Position numbers and translations under genes: made by a program
Notes under the pieces: generated by a model
Told to the model about the DNA's origin: nothing
The model's input: only the letters and a program-made list of their open reading frames with translations
Database searches by the model: none
Part shown: positions 7,992-15,327 of the stretch, one piece after another
Numbering within the stretch: the first letter of the stretch is position 1
Layout of the letters: each line of letters starts with the position of its first letter
Origin: an uncultured Collinsella sp.
Lineage (GTDB): Bacteria; Actinomycetota; Coriobacteriia; Coriobacteriales; Coriobacteriaceae
Assembly (NCBI GenBank): GCA_900759335.1
Contig: CAAEUX010000035.1
Location: 1-40,531 of the forward strand
DNA: 40,531 bases
Direction: 5' to 3'

Positions 7992-9716
7992 CTACGAGCG
8001 CAGTGTAATTTTATCGCGCAGTGACTTGAGGTCTTCGGTGACGGTGCGGTCTTCCTGGATCATCTTCTGGACCTTTTTGTAGCTCGTGCTGACGGTTGAG
8101 TGGTTGCGGTTGCCAAATTCGGCGCCCACCGCCGTGGTCGTCATCTCGCACATCTCGATGGCCAGGTAGATAGCGATATGGCGCGCTTTGGCGATATTGG
8201 CGTTGCGACGCGGGCCGATGAGCTCCTCGTGCGTCACGCCGTACTGCTCTTCGATGACGGACTGAACCGTTTGCACGTTGATCTTTTTGGCCGATGTGTC
8301 GAAGTACTGGCTGGCGATGGCGTCGATATCGTCAAAGGTGAGCTCCCCGCCCTCGCGTTCGCGGTCGCCCGCCTCGCCGGCGCAGCGCTCGCAGAAGCTC
8401 TCGAGTTCGCGGATGTTGGTGCCCGACACCTCTGCCATGTGCTTAAAGTGCTCATCGGTCAGGTGCCCGCCGTCGCCCCCGTAGGCCGCCAGCAGTGAGT
8501 CGTCGCCTGCCTCGGGAGCGGCGACGATGGTGTTCTCGTAATAGCGCTGCAAGATCTTGTATTTCATCTCGTAGCTGGGCTCTGCGACCAGGCAGAGCAT
8601 GCCGGCGTTGAAACGGCTGGTCAGACGCTCGTCCATGCTCAGGTCCTTGGGAGCGCGGTCTGCCGCGATGACGACCTTCTTGTTGTTGCGGATGAACTCG
8701 TCCATGAGCTGGAAAAAGTAGTCCACGCTCGCGCGCTTGCCGATGATGTTTTGGATGTCATCGATGATGAGCACGTCCACGCCGTGGTACGCCTGCATGA
8801 TGGGGGCGTTGCTCTTCTTTTGACGGTCGAACTCGGTCATCAGGTCGTCCAGATATGCCTGGGAGTTGGCATACTTGACCTTGATCTCGGGCGACTTCTC
8901 GGCGAGCTCGTTTTTGATGGCAAGCAGCAGGTGCGTCTTGCCCAGGCCCGATTTGCCGTAGATGAACAGTGATGTGCATGTGCCGCGCTCGTCCGCGAGG
9001 GCGGCAAACTTGAGTGCCGAGCGATAGGCATGGCTGTTCTCGGGGCCGTAGACAAAGTTCTCAAAGGTAAATTTTGAGTTCGCGGCGAGTGGGGCTCCAT
9101 CCGTATTCTGCTCGGCCGGCACGGTCGGTGCTGGCATGGGCGAGGTGGGGGTCGCGGCTTGCGTGGATTTAGTCGGCGCCCCGCCCTTCATCTGGTTCAT
9201 CATGCGACGAAAATCGTCGGCCGAGAGCGTGTTTTTGATTGCAATGCCCGAATCCGCGCCCGCCGCTGCGTCGTGAGCGATGGGCATGTGCGTGACGGGC
9301 GCGTTCGTTGGCGTCGCCGCCGCGGTCGGCAACGGTGCCATGGTTTCACGGGAAACATCGCTGTGCTGGTGCTCGATTGTCGGCACGTCACCTGCGGAGG
9401 CCGGCACCGCCGGGGAAGCAGCGGGAGCCGTGGCGGGCACCGTGGCGGCAGTGGATTCCGTCGCGGCGCCTTGCGGTGCCACGATGTCGAGAGCAATCGG
9501 TGCAAAGGCGATTTCTTCCAGATAGGCCTCAATGGTTGGCTGATGCTTTTTGAGCTGCGCGATGGCAAAGCGCGAGGGGGCCTCGATCGTGAGCGTATCT
9601 TCGGTCAGGCTTATGGCGCGCGATTGCCCCAGCATGTTGATGAGGCGTGCATCTTGGCCGTCGCGCTGGCAAAAGGCGATGGCGTCCCCCAGGATGATGC
9701 TTGCTTCCTCGTCCAC
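7992..9716 (-). CDS. dnaA: Chromosomal replication initiator DnaA
   Basis: An AAA+ initiator that binds DnaA boxes and melts the origin. The start is GTG at 9716 preceded by GGGAGA. Domain I covers about residues 1-80. A long Ala/Pro/Thr-rich linker follows (about 81-212), roughly 130 residues. The AAA+ core starts at KFTFENFVYGPENSHAY (about 215) with Walker A GKSGLGKT (254-261), Walker B VLIIDDIQ and sensor DERLTSRF. Domain IV ends with RHIAIYLAIEMCEMTTTAVG and FGNRNHSTVSTSYKKV, where the family more often has GRDHTTVLHA; this helix-turn-helix reads base-specific contacts. At 574 residues it is longer than the common 440-510. The linker DNA contains a near-match to parS encoding VSRET. It follows the GHKL gene by 15 bases, so the two are probably cotranscribed. 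Confidence 0.97.
   Translation of the reverse strand: MDEEASIILGDAIAFCQRDGQDARLINMLGQSRAISLTEDTLTIEAPSRFAIAQLKKHQPTIEAYLEEIAFAPIALDIVAPQGAATESTAATVPATAPAASPAVPASAGDVPTIEHQHSDVSRETMAPLPTAAATPTNAPVTHMPIAHDAAAGADSGIAIKNTLSADDFRRMMNQMKGGAPTKSTQAATPTSPMPAPTVPAEQNTDGAPLAANSKFTFENFVYGPENSHAYRSALKFAALADERGTCTSLFIYGKSGLGKTHLLLAIKNELAEKSPEIKVKYANSQAYLDDLMTEFDRQKKSNAPIMQAYHGVDVLIIDDIQNIIGKRASVDYFFQLMDEFIRNNKKVVIAADRAPKDLSMDERLTSRFNAGMLCLVAEPSYEMKYKILQRYYENTIVAAPEAGDDSLLAAYGGDGGHLTDEHFKHMAEVSGTNIRELESFCERCAGEAGDREREGGELTFDDIDAIASQYFDTSAKKINVQTVQSVIEEQYGVTHEELIGPRRNANIAKARHIAIYLAIEMCEMTTTAVGAEFGNRNHSTVSTSYKKVQKMIQEDRTVTEDLKSLRDKITLRS
9342..9357 (-). promoter_or_regulatory. parS-like site inside dnaA
   Basis: GGTTTCACGGGAAACA (reverse TGTTTCCCGTGAAACC) differs from the perfect parS TGTTTCACGTGAAACA at two positions. 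It encodes VSRET (residues 121-125) in the disordered DnaA linker. It lies about 5 kb from the main parS cluster, so weak ParB binding is possible but unproven. Confidence 0.4.
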
Positions 9717-9731
9717 TGTCTCTCCCGTTCT

Positions 9732-11084
9732 TTAGCTCTGAGCTCGCACGCGAGCGGCGCCGAGTTCGGTCAGATGGTATTTCTGGCCATGCTTGATGAC
9801 CAAGCCAGCCTGCGCCAAGTCATTGAGCGTGCGTGACCAAGTGGGGGCCGAGTTTCCAAACGCCCTCGCCAGATCGGTTGCACCGCACGCTTGATTTTGC
9901 GCCAAATAGCCCAGTGCGGCGTTGCCGCGATCGCTTACGAACACGTCCGGTTGTGGCTGCGCATACTGATTTGCTGCATTAGGATACATCATTTGAGCTG
10001 CTGGTTGTTGAGAACTCTGCATCGGCGGCATTTGCTGTTGAAAACTTTGAGGCCACTGTTGGTAAGGCTGCGGAGGCATCTGCTGGGCCCAGGGGTTGTA
10101 CTGCTGCTGCGGCATCTGCTGGTACGGCTGCTGATATCCCTGCTGGTACTGCTGCGGGAACTGCTGGCCATACCCCAGTGGCGGCATCTGCTGATATGGA
10201 TATCCCTGTTGGTACGGCTGATAGCTCATTTTCTGGCCACCCGGTGCCCCCGTCGCCTGCTGCATTGCTGCTGCATCCTGATCCGCCAGCGGCATGGTCT
10301 CTGGCATGTTTGGCGGCATCGACATCGATGCCGCCTGGGGCTCTTGTGTAGGAAGCATTCCGGGCTGCCGCATCTGCCCCACGGGGGGCTGCATCTGCTG
10401 CGTTGCCGAGGGCTGCTGCACAAAAGCTCCCGGCAGGGGATATGTGGGATGCTCCGTCTCGGGCCGCACGGCAGCACCGCGTCCACCGGCGCGCTCGATT
10501 TCCTGTACGCGTTTAGGGTCCAGGCTTACCGTCACCACGGTACCGCTACCCATGTTGTCCTCGATGGATACGGCACCGCCGGCGTTTTCCAAATACTCCT
10601 GCACCATGGGAAACCCTGCTCCGGTTCCACGGATATAGCGCTTCATCTTGCTGTTTGCACTGGTAACGCCAAAGTCGAAAGCGCGCTCCTTGTCGTCGAT
10701 GCCGGGTCCTTGATCAGCAAAGCGGATGGTGTCTCCGCCGTCCAGAATCGAGATGATGGGCTCGGCAAAGTGCGCGTGGATAAAGTTTTCGACAATCTCG
10801 CGGATGACCATGAGCGAGATATGGCCACCTTGTTCTTTCATGCACTGGTAGACGGTGTTGGTCGTCTCTTCTAAATACGTGCGGACATCTTGCGGATCAA
10901 TGACGATCACACGCGGTGTCGACAGCATGTCGTCATAGACGGCGATGCGCGCGGCGTACATGGCTTTTGGCGCCTGCGTGGTCGTCTGCTCGCCTTCCGC
11001 ATGCTCTTCGCGCACGCCGGTGATGTGCTCGTTGTCGGGTGCCGGGTCTCCGGAATCGACCATGGTGTAAAAGTCGTCAGACAT
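9732..11084 (-). CDS. GHKL ATPase with Gln-rich linker and winged helix
   Basis: I do not recognise a named family for the whole 450-residue protein. Residues about 55-190 form a GHKL (Bergerat) ATPase domain resembling anti-sigma or histidine-kinase ATPases: N box REIVENFIHAHF, G1 ADQGPGIDD (123-131), and G2 GTGAGFPMVQEYL (153-165). No His-phosphoacceptor domain is present. Residues about 220-380 are extremely rich in Gln, Pro, Tyr and Met, with QQPYQQM-type repeats. Residues about 383-450 look like a winged helix-turn-helix of MarR type (LGYLAQNQACGATDLARAFG, then a wing with GLVIKHGQKYHLTELG). It starts at ATG 11084 without an obvious strong ribosome site and sits 15 bases before dnaA. The position suggests a role in controlling dnaA expression or origin activity, which is inference only. 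Confidence 0.85.
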   Translation of the reverse strand: MSDDFYTMVDSGDPAPDNEHITGVREEHAEGEQTTTQAPKAMYAARIAVYDDMLSTPRVIVIDPQDVRTYLEETTNTVYQCMKEQGGHISLMVIREIVENFIHAHFAEPIISILDGGDTIRFADQGPGIDDKERAFDFGVTSANSKMKRYIRGTGAGFPMVQEYLENAGGAVSIEDNMGSGTVVTVSLDPKRVQEIERAGGRGAAVRPETEHPTYPLPGAFVQQPSATQQMQPPVGQMRQPGMLPTQEPQAASMSMPPNMPETMPLADQDAAAMQQATGAPGGQKMSYQPYQQGYPYQQMPPLGYGQQFPQQYQQGYQQPYQQMPQQQYNPWAQQMPPQPYQQWPQSFQQQMPPMQSSQQPAAQMMYPNAANQYAQPQPDVFVSDRGNAALGYLAQNQACGATDLARAFGNSAPTWSRTLNDLAQAGLVIKHGQKYHLTELGAARVRAQS

Positions 11085-11168
11085 GCCGCTCGCAATCTTT
11101 CAAAAGGTTTCGAACAAATAGTAGCTCACCGTGCAATGTTTCTCATCTTTCGACAACTTTTCAAAACC

Positions 11169-11177
11169 TGTTGAAAA
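11169..11177 (-). promoter_or_regulatory. DnaA-box-like site (TGTTGAAAA)
   Basis: The reverse complement is TTTTCAACA. It is embedded in ACCTGTTGAAAACT at 11166-11179, identical over 14 bases to the copy at 11219-11232 and inverted relative to 7966-7979. Confidence 0.55.
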
Positions 11178-11221
11178 CTTTGGAAAACTGGCGAAAAGTT
11201 CTCAACATTGCCAACATGACC

Positions 11222-11230
11222 TGTTGAAAA
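11222..11230 (-). promoter_or_regulatory. DnaA-box-like site (TGTTGAAAA)
   Basis: This is the second copy in this gap, within ACCTGTTGAAAACT at 11219-11232, spaced 53 bp (about five helical turns) from the first, so both would face the same side of the DNA. Confidence 0.55.
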
Positions 11231-11327
11231 CTCGGTGAAATATCGTGAAAAGTTGTCGTACCCCGCAAATTTCAGTTGGGCTTATGGGGGAACCGTGTGA
11301 ACTGCGCGACCTTTTACCTTTGATTTC

Positions 11328-11357
11328 TTGACATTTGAACATTGATTTCCCTACAAT
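11328..11357 (+). promoter_or_regulatory. Promoter for rpmH-rnpA operon
   Basis: TTGACA at 11328-11333 and TACAAT at 11352-11357 are separated by 18 bp, close to the housekeeping sigma consensus. About 70 bases of leader precede rpmH. Confidence 0.8.
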
Positions 11358-11429
11358 CTTCAAGCTCACGTGTCTATATCTGCGTCCGCGCTCCCGCGGA
11401 CACTCGAAATGCAGCAGGAGGAACTTAAG

Positions 11430-11564
11430 ATGAAGCGTACGTATCAGCCTAATAAGCGTAAGCGTGCCAAGACCCATGGCTTCCGTGCCCGTATGGCCAC
11501 TAAGGGTGGTCGTGCCGTGCTCGCCCGTCGTCGCGCCAAGGGCCGCAAGCGTCTCACTGTCTAG
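11430..11564 (+). CDS. rpmH: 50S ribosomal protein L34
   Basis: A 44-residue, highly basic protein of the large ribosomal subunit. The sequence MKRTYQPNKRKRAKTHGF followed by RARMATKGGRAVLARRRAKG is the classic L34 pattern. The ATG at 11430 is preceded by AGGAGG at 11416-11421; a longer in-frame reading from 11370 adds unrelated residues and is not the start. It opens the usual rpmH-rnpA-yidD-yidC-jag gene string. Confidence 0.97.
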   Translation: MKRTYQPNKRKRAKTHGFRARMATKGGRAVLARRRAKGRKRLTV

Positions 11565-11584
11565 CAGCGATACACACATCTCGC

Positions 11585-11923
11585 ATGAAGACTATTAAGT
11601 CTCGGCAAGATTTCGAGCATGTGTTCAGTCAGGGGCGTCGTTTCAATCACCCTCTGATTCGAATGACCATATGTGAATCGGTTGGCGAAGGCGACTCCGG
11701 AAGGGTCGCCTTCGTTGGTGCTAAGCGACTCGGTTGTGCCGTCGTGCGCAACCGATCTAAGCGTGTGATGCGCGAGGCCGCCCGCAGCTGCGGATTTCCC
11801 GTTGCGGGTTATGACATCATCTTGTTTGCAACTCCCAAGACGAGGGTTTCCTCGCCGCAGGAGATGGACAAGGCGTTGCGTTCGCTTATGAAGCGCGCCG
11901 GCGTTGCCGGGGAGGAGCGATGA
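11585..11923 (+). CDS. rnpA: Ribonuclease P protein component
   Basis: A basic protein that binds RNase P RNA and helps remove the 5' leader of precursor tRNAs. At 112 residues it is of typical length. The conserved RNR region is visible as AVVRNRSKRVMREA (about residues 51-64), with F-x-x-V-F near the N-terminus (DFEHVFSQGRRF). Its stop overlaps the yidD start in ATGA at 11920-11923. No strong ribosome site precedes the ATG, so it may be translated through coupling with rpmH upstream. Confidence 0.95.
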   Translation: MKTIKSRQDFEHVFSQGRRFNHPLIRMTICESVGEGDSGRVAFVGAKRLGCAVVRNRSKRVMREAARSCGFPVAGYDIILFATPKTRVSSPQEMDKALRSLMKRAGVAGEER

Positions 11924-12144
11924 GCAATCACGTTTTGCGACGTGTTGCCATCGCTCCTATTCGCATATATCAACAGGTTATTTCGCCCTTATTGCCTGAC
12001 GCCTGCATTTATTACCCAACGTGCTCGCAATACGCCGTCCAGGCGATTGAGAAGCACGGTGTTTTGAGAGGCTGCTGGCTTGCCGTGAGGCGCATCGCTC
12101 GCTGCAATCCCCTGCACGTCGGCGGTTATGACCCTGTGCCCTAG
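11920..12144 (+). CDS. yidD: Membrane protein insertion efficiency factor YidD
   Basis: A small (74-residue) protein that assists membrane-protein insertion with YidC. The family pattern is clear: IRIYQQVISPLLPDACIYYPTCSQYA in two adjoining pieces, with Cys residues in CIYYPTC and ending RCNPLHVGGYDPVP. An amphipathic N-terminal helix probably attaches it to the membrane. It overlaps rnpA by four bases and precedes yidC by 29. Confidence 0.95.
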   Translation: MSNHVLRRVAIAPIRIYQQVISPLLPDACIYYPTCSQYAVQAIEKHGVLRGCWLAVRRIARCNPLHVGGYDPVP

Positions 12145-12173
12145 CGGGCACTCGCTATCGGAGGAAAACTTAC

Positions 12174-12944
12174 ATGTGGGATTGGATCGTTAACATCCTT
12201 TTCGGGCTGCTCAAGCTCATCCAGACCTTTGCGGTCGACTGGGGCCTGTCCATCATCATCCTGGTGGTCATCATCCGTCTGCTGCTGACGCCGCTCATGC
12301 TCAAGTCGACCAAGTCGACGGCTCGCATGCAGGTGCTGCAGCCCAAGATGCTCGAGATCCAGGAGCGCTATGCCGACGATCCCCAGCGTCAGGCCGAGGA
12401 GATGCAGAAGTTCTACAGCGAGAACAAGTTCAACCCCATGGCTGGCTGTCTGCCGCTGCTGATTCAGATGCCTATCCTGTTCGCCCTGTTTACATTGCTG
12501 CGCAACCTGCCGCAGTACTTTAACGACGGCACGTTCTCGTTCTTCAACATCCTGCCCGACCTGACCACCACGCCGAGCGCTTCCTTTGCCGATGGCTTTA
12601 TGGTTGCACTGCCTGCGCTGGTTTGCCTGATCCTGTTCGCCGTCCTGACCCTGATTCCGCAGCTCTATATGTCGCGCAACCAGACCGGCCAGCAGGCTCA
12701 GAGCATGCGTATGATGGCCGTTGTCATGACGGTCATGATGCTTTGGATGGGCTGGAGCCTTCCCGTTGGTGTTCTGCTGTACTACGACGTCTCGTCTGCT
12801 TGGCAGGTTATCCAGCAGATTTTTGTGACGCAGAAGGTCATCGACAAGGCGAAGGCCGATGAGGAGGAGCGTCTTAAGAACGCTCCGCTGCAGGTTGAGG
12901 TCACTCGTCGCGAGAAGAAGCCGCGCCCGCACAAGAAGAAGTAG
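12174..12944 (+). CDS. yidC: Membrane protein insertase YidC/Oxa1
   Basis: The insertase integrates membrane proteins alone or with SecYEG. The 256-residue form is the short Gram-positive/actinobacterial type with no large periplasmic domain. Hydrophobic segments lie near residues 4-40, 95-115, 140-166 and 176-205. The conserved Arg of the hydrophilic groove is in VVIIRLLLTPLMLKSTKSTA. A cytosolic helical hairpin follows (PKMLEIQERYADDPQRQAEE), and the family segment is NPMAGCLPLLIQMPILFALF. There is no lipobox. The C-terminus is strongly basic (RREKKPRPHKKK), as is common for ribosome contact. The ribosome site GGAGGAAAA precedes the ATG. Confidence 0.95.
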   Translation: MWDWIVNILFGLLKLIQTFAVDWGLSIIILVVIIRLLLTPLMLKSTKSTARMQVLQPKMLEIQERYADDPQRQAEEMQKFYSENKFNPMAGCLPLLIQMPILFALFTLLRNLPQYFNDGTFSFFNILPDLTTTPSASFADGFMVALPALVCLILFAVLTLIPQLYMSRNQTGQQAQSMRMMAVVMTVMMLWMGWSLPVGVLLYYDVSSAWQVIQQIFVTQKVIDKAKADEEERLKNAPLQVEVTRREKKPRPHKKK

Positions 12945-12988
12945 TGGGATATCAATCTTATTTAGGTACCTAACTTTTGGAGTACGTT

Positions 12989-13558
12989 ATGTCTGAAGAG
13001 ATCATCGAGGATATGCTTGAGGAGGTTGCCCCGCAGGTCGCGGGCGATTATCCCGAGATTGCACAGCGCTACAAGGCTGGTGAAGAGCTGACCGATGAGG
13101 AGCTCGACACCATTGCCGATGTTGCGATTTCCATCCTGCGTTCCATCCTTTCGCACTTCGATGCCGCCAACTCTCCTATCGATGAGTATGAGGGCGACGA
13201 GGGTGAGCTGATTTTGGATGTAACGGCTCCCGACCTTGCTGTTCTCATTGGCCGTCATGGTCGCACTCTTGATGCTCTTCAGGTTATGTTCTCTTTGCTG
13301 GTGAGCCGCAAGCTTGGCTTTAGGTATCCGGTTGTAGTGGACGTCGAGGGATACAAGAGTCGCCGTCAGGATAAGGTCGCCTCCATGGCTCAGTCTGCTG
13401 CCGAGCGTGCCATCCGCACTCATAAGAGTGTTTCGCTTCCGCCCATGAATGCCTACGAGCGCCGACTGGTTCACATTGCACTTCGTGGCAACGATGCAGT
13501 CGATACTCATTCTGAGGGTTCTGACCCTGATCGCCATGTGGTGATTGTTGCTCGATAA
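12989..13558 (+). CDS. jag: RNA-binding protein Jag/KhpB (KH-R3H)
   Basis: An RNA-binding protein of the Jag/KhpB/EloR family, in other bacteria linked to cell elongation and post-transcriptional control. The start is ATG 12989, with GGAG at 12979-12982; the in-frame TTG at 12977 overlaps that site. The 189-residue product has an acidic helical N-terminal part (1-70), a KH domain with the GxxG loop in VLIGRHGRTLDALQ, and a C-terminal R3H domain with YERRLVHIAL (R-x-x-x-H). The separate Jag_N domain found in many Firmicutes is absent. Position right after yidC fits the family. A strong terminator follows. Confidence 0.92.
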   Translation: MSEEIIEDMLEEVAPQVAGDYPEIAQRYKAGEELTDEELDTIADVAISILRSILSHFDAANSPIDEYEGDEGELILDVTAPDLAVLIGRHGRTLDALQVMFSLLVSRKLGFRYPVVVDVEGYKSRRQDKVASMAQSAAERAIRTHKSVSLPPMNAYERRLVHIALRGNDAVDTHSEGSDPDRHVVIVAR

Positions 13559-13578
13559 TCTACTCGAGCTTATGCTAG

Positions 13579-13608
13579 GGGGACGTGGTTTCCACGTCCC
13601 CTTTTTTT
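13579..13608 (+). terminator. Terminator after jag
   Basis: A perfect 10-bp stem GGGGACGTGG/CCACGTCCCC (13579-13588, 13592-13601) with a three-base loop is followed by seven T. It ends the rpmH-jag operon and sits 46 bases before the rsmG start. Confidence 0.93.
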
Positions 13609-13654
13609 GTCAAAAGTTCTCGATACGCTGATTTTTGTCAGAAAGGAGCTTCTG

Positions 13655-14392
13655 TTGTTTGTACTTACCGATCAGCAGGCTGACGAGATGTTGAGTCGCC
13701 TAACTTCCTATTGCAAAGAATATTCCTTGAGCGTAACTGATATTGAGCTGAGGAAATGTATCCAGCATTTGGATTTGGTTCTAGAAACAAATAAGACAAC
13801 CAATCTCACCCGTATTCTTAACGTAGAAGATGCTGCCGTACTTCATATCCTCGACTCACTTGTTTTGCTCCACTATATCAATAAGGCTCCTGAGGGAGCT
13901 TTGCTCGATATGGGAACAGGTGCGGGCTTCCCTGGTATTCCATTAACCATAACCACGCATCGTAAAGCTACTTATATTGACTCCGTTGGCAAGAAGGTTG
14001 ATGCGGTTAATTCCTTTGTCCATGCTCTTGGACTGAAACATGCTCATGCGGTTCATGATCGTCTTGAAGAATATGCTCGAAGCCATAAGAAGCAGTTCTC
14101 CGTTGTAACCGCCCGCGCACTGGCCCCTCTACCGATTCTTGTTGAGTATGCGGCTCCGTACCTCAAGGATGGAGGGCTATTTGTTATCACCAAGGGCAAT
14201 CCTTCGGATGAGGAGCTTGCTTCCGGCATGTCAGCAGCTAAGATTTGCGGCTTCACTTTGCTTCTGAATGACGCAATTGATTTGCCTGAAGGCTTGGGTC
14301 ACAGGGAGTTCATTGTTCTTAAGAAGAGTCATTCAGCATCCGTTTCATTGCCTCGTGCAAATGGCATGGCAAAGAAGAATCCGCTTGCCTAG
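13655..14392 (+). CDS. rsmG: 16S rRNA (guanine-527-N7) methyltransferase
   Basis: An S-adenosylmethionine-dependent methyltransferase modifying 16S rRNA. The motif DMGTGAGFPGIPL (SAM loop) is typical RsmG, as are NLTRI, VTARALAPL and the C-terminal GHREFIVLKK. I choose TTG 13655 as start because AGGAG ends six bases upstream; the longest reading starts at a TTG inside the upstream terminator, which is implausible. The resulting protein is 245 residues. Codon use is clearly richer in A/T-ending codons than in yidC or gyrA. The gene lies beside parS, parA and parB as in many Gram-positive origins. Confidence 0.92.
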   Translation: MFVLTDQQADEMLSRLTSYCKEYSLSVTDIELRKCIQHLDLVLETNKTTNLTRILNVEDAAVLHILDSLVLLHYINKAPEGALLDMGTGAGFPGIPLTITTHRKATYIDSVGKKVDAVNSFVHALGLKHAHAVHDRLEEYARSHKKQFSVVTARALAPLPILVEYAAPYLKDGGLFVITKGNPSDEELASGMSAAKICGFTLLLNDAIDLPEGLGHREFIVLKKSHSASVSLPRANGMAKKNPLA

Positions 14393-14393
14393 A

Positions 14394-14409
14394 TGTTTCA
14401 CGTGAAACA
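14394..14409. promoter_or_regulatory. parS site 1
   Basis: A perfect palindrome, TGTTTCACGTGAAACA, two bases after the rsmG stop. This is the canonical ParB-loading site. Confidence 0.95.
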
Positions 14410-14432
14410 TAATGGATACTAACAGCTTGCAG

Positions 14433-14448
14433 TGTTTCACGTGAAACA
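14433..14448. promoter_or_regulatory. parS site 2
   Basis: A second perfect TGTTTCACGTGAAACA, 39 bp centre to centre from each neighbouring copy. Confidence 0.95.
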
Positions 14449-14471
14449 TAGCAGTTGCTATCGATTCGGAA

Positions 14472-14487
14472 TGTTTCACGTGAAACA
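14472..14487. promoter_or_regulatory. parS site 3
   Basis: A third perfect TGTTTCACGTGAAACA, 39 bp from site 2 and 40 bp before the parA start. The even 39-bp spacing keeps successive sites in a fixed rotational relation. The sites also overlap the parAB promoter region, so ParB could autoregulate. Confidence 0.95.
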
Positions 14488-14526
14488 TCCTCCGTTTGAC
14501 AGCTTTAATACACACCAGGAGGGACC

Positions 14527-15327
14527 GTGGGATTTCGCGACGTTAAGCGTTCTAAGAGCGCAAAAGACACGCGTATCATTGCAATCATCAATCAAAAAGG
14601 CGGCGTCGGTAAGTCAACGACGGCTGTAAACCTTGCAGCAGCACTGGGTGAGCAGGGTCGTAAGACACTGATTGTCGATTTTGATCCGCAGGGAAACAGC
14701 ACCAGTGGATTCGGAATTGAAAAAGAAGACCTTGATCACTGCATCTATGATGCATTGTTGAATGATGTGCCGGCAGAATCGCTTGTTCTTGATACAAATT
14801 GCAAAAAGGTATTCGTAATTCCGGCTACAATTCAGCTTGCAGGCGCGGAAATTGAACTCGTAAGCGCAATTGCTCGTGAAACCCGTCTCAAAGATTTGCT
14901 TGAGCCGATTCAGGACGAGTTCGATTTTATTTTCATTGACTGCCCTCCTTCGCTCGGCCTGCTTACTATCAACGCTTTGACCGCAGCAGACAGCGTTTTG
15001 ATTCCGATCCAGTGCGAGTATTACGCACTCGAGGGCGTTACGAAGCTGCTTGAGTCAATGAAGATGGTCAAATCTCGTCTGAACAAGGGCTTAGACACCT
15101 ACGGTGTGCTTATGACCATGTATGACTCGCGTACTTCTCTATCGAATCAGGTTGTTGAGGAGGTTCAATCGTACTTTGGTGATAAGGCATTTAAGACGTT
15201 GATCCCCCGTACGGTTAAAATCTCCGAAGCTCCGTCTTTTGGGGAACCGGTAATTACCTATGCACCTCAAAATAAGGGTGCAAAAGCATATATGAACCTT
15301 GCAAAAGAGGTGATCAAGCGTGCCTAG
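14527..15327 (+). CDS. parA: Chromosome-partitioning ATPase ParA (Soj)
   Basis: A Walker-type ATPase that binds DNA non-specifically and, stimulated by ParB, moves or orients the origin region. The 266-residue protein has the deviant Walker A KGGVGKST (about residues 25-32), motif A' FDPQGNSTSGFG, and Walker B FIFIDCPPSLGLLT. The start is GTG 14527 with AGGAGG just upstream. The short N-terminal extension (GFRDVKRSKSAKDT) is basic. parA overlaps parB by eight bases. Confidence 0.95.
   Translation: MGFRDVKRSKSAKDTRIIAIINQKGGVGKSTTAVNLAAALGEQGRKTLIVDFDPQGNSTSGFGIEKEDLDHCIYDALLNDVPAESLVLDTNCKKVFVIPATIQLAGAEIELVSAIARETRLKDLLEPIQDEFDFIFIDCPPSLGLLTINALTAADSVLIPIQCEYYALEGVTKLLESMKMVKSRLNKGLDTYGVLMTMYDSRTSLSNQVVEEVQSYFGDKAFKTLIPRTVKISEAPSFGEPVITYAPQNKGAKAYMNLAKEVIKRA

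Larger units (their letters stand above)
11085..11327. other. oriC: Probable oriC segment between the GHKL gene and rpmH
   Basis: This non-coding gap lies at the divergence point of the two replichores. It is densely packed with GAAAAC/GAAAAG-type words: two exact copies of ACCTGTTGAAAACT, plus related GGAAAACTGG, GCGAAAAGTTCTCAACA, CGTGAAAAGTTGTCG, and TCTTTCGACAACTTTTC. These resemble clustered, partly degenerate DnaA boxes. The promoter for the leftward GHKL-dnaA unit must also be here, so the boxes could serve autoregulation as well as initiation. Confidence 0.65.

Noticed and set aside
13607..13654. TTG 13607 as the rsmG start
   Set aside because: It lies in the T run of the jag terminator and would add 16 unrelated residues. 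TTG 13655 has a proper ribosome site.
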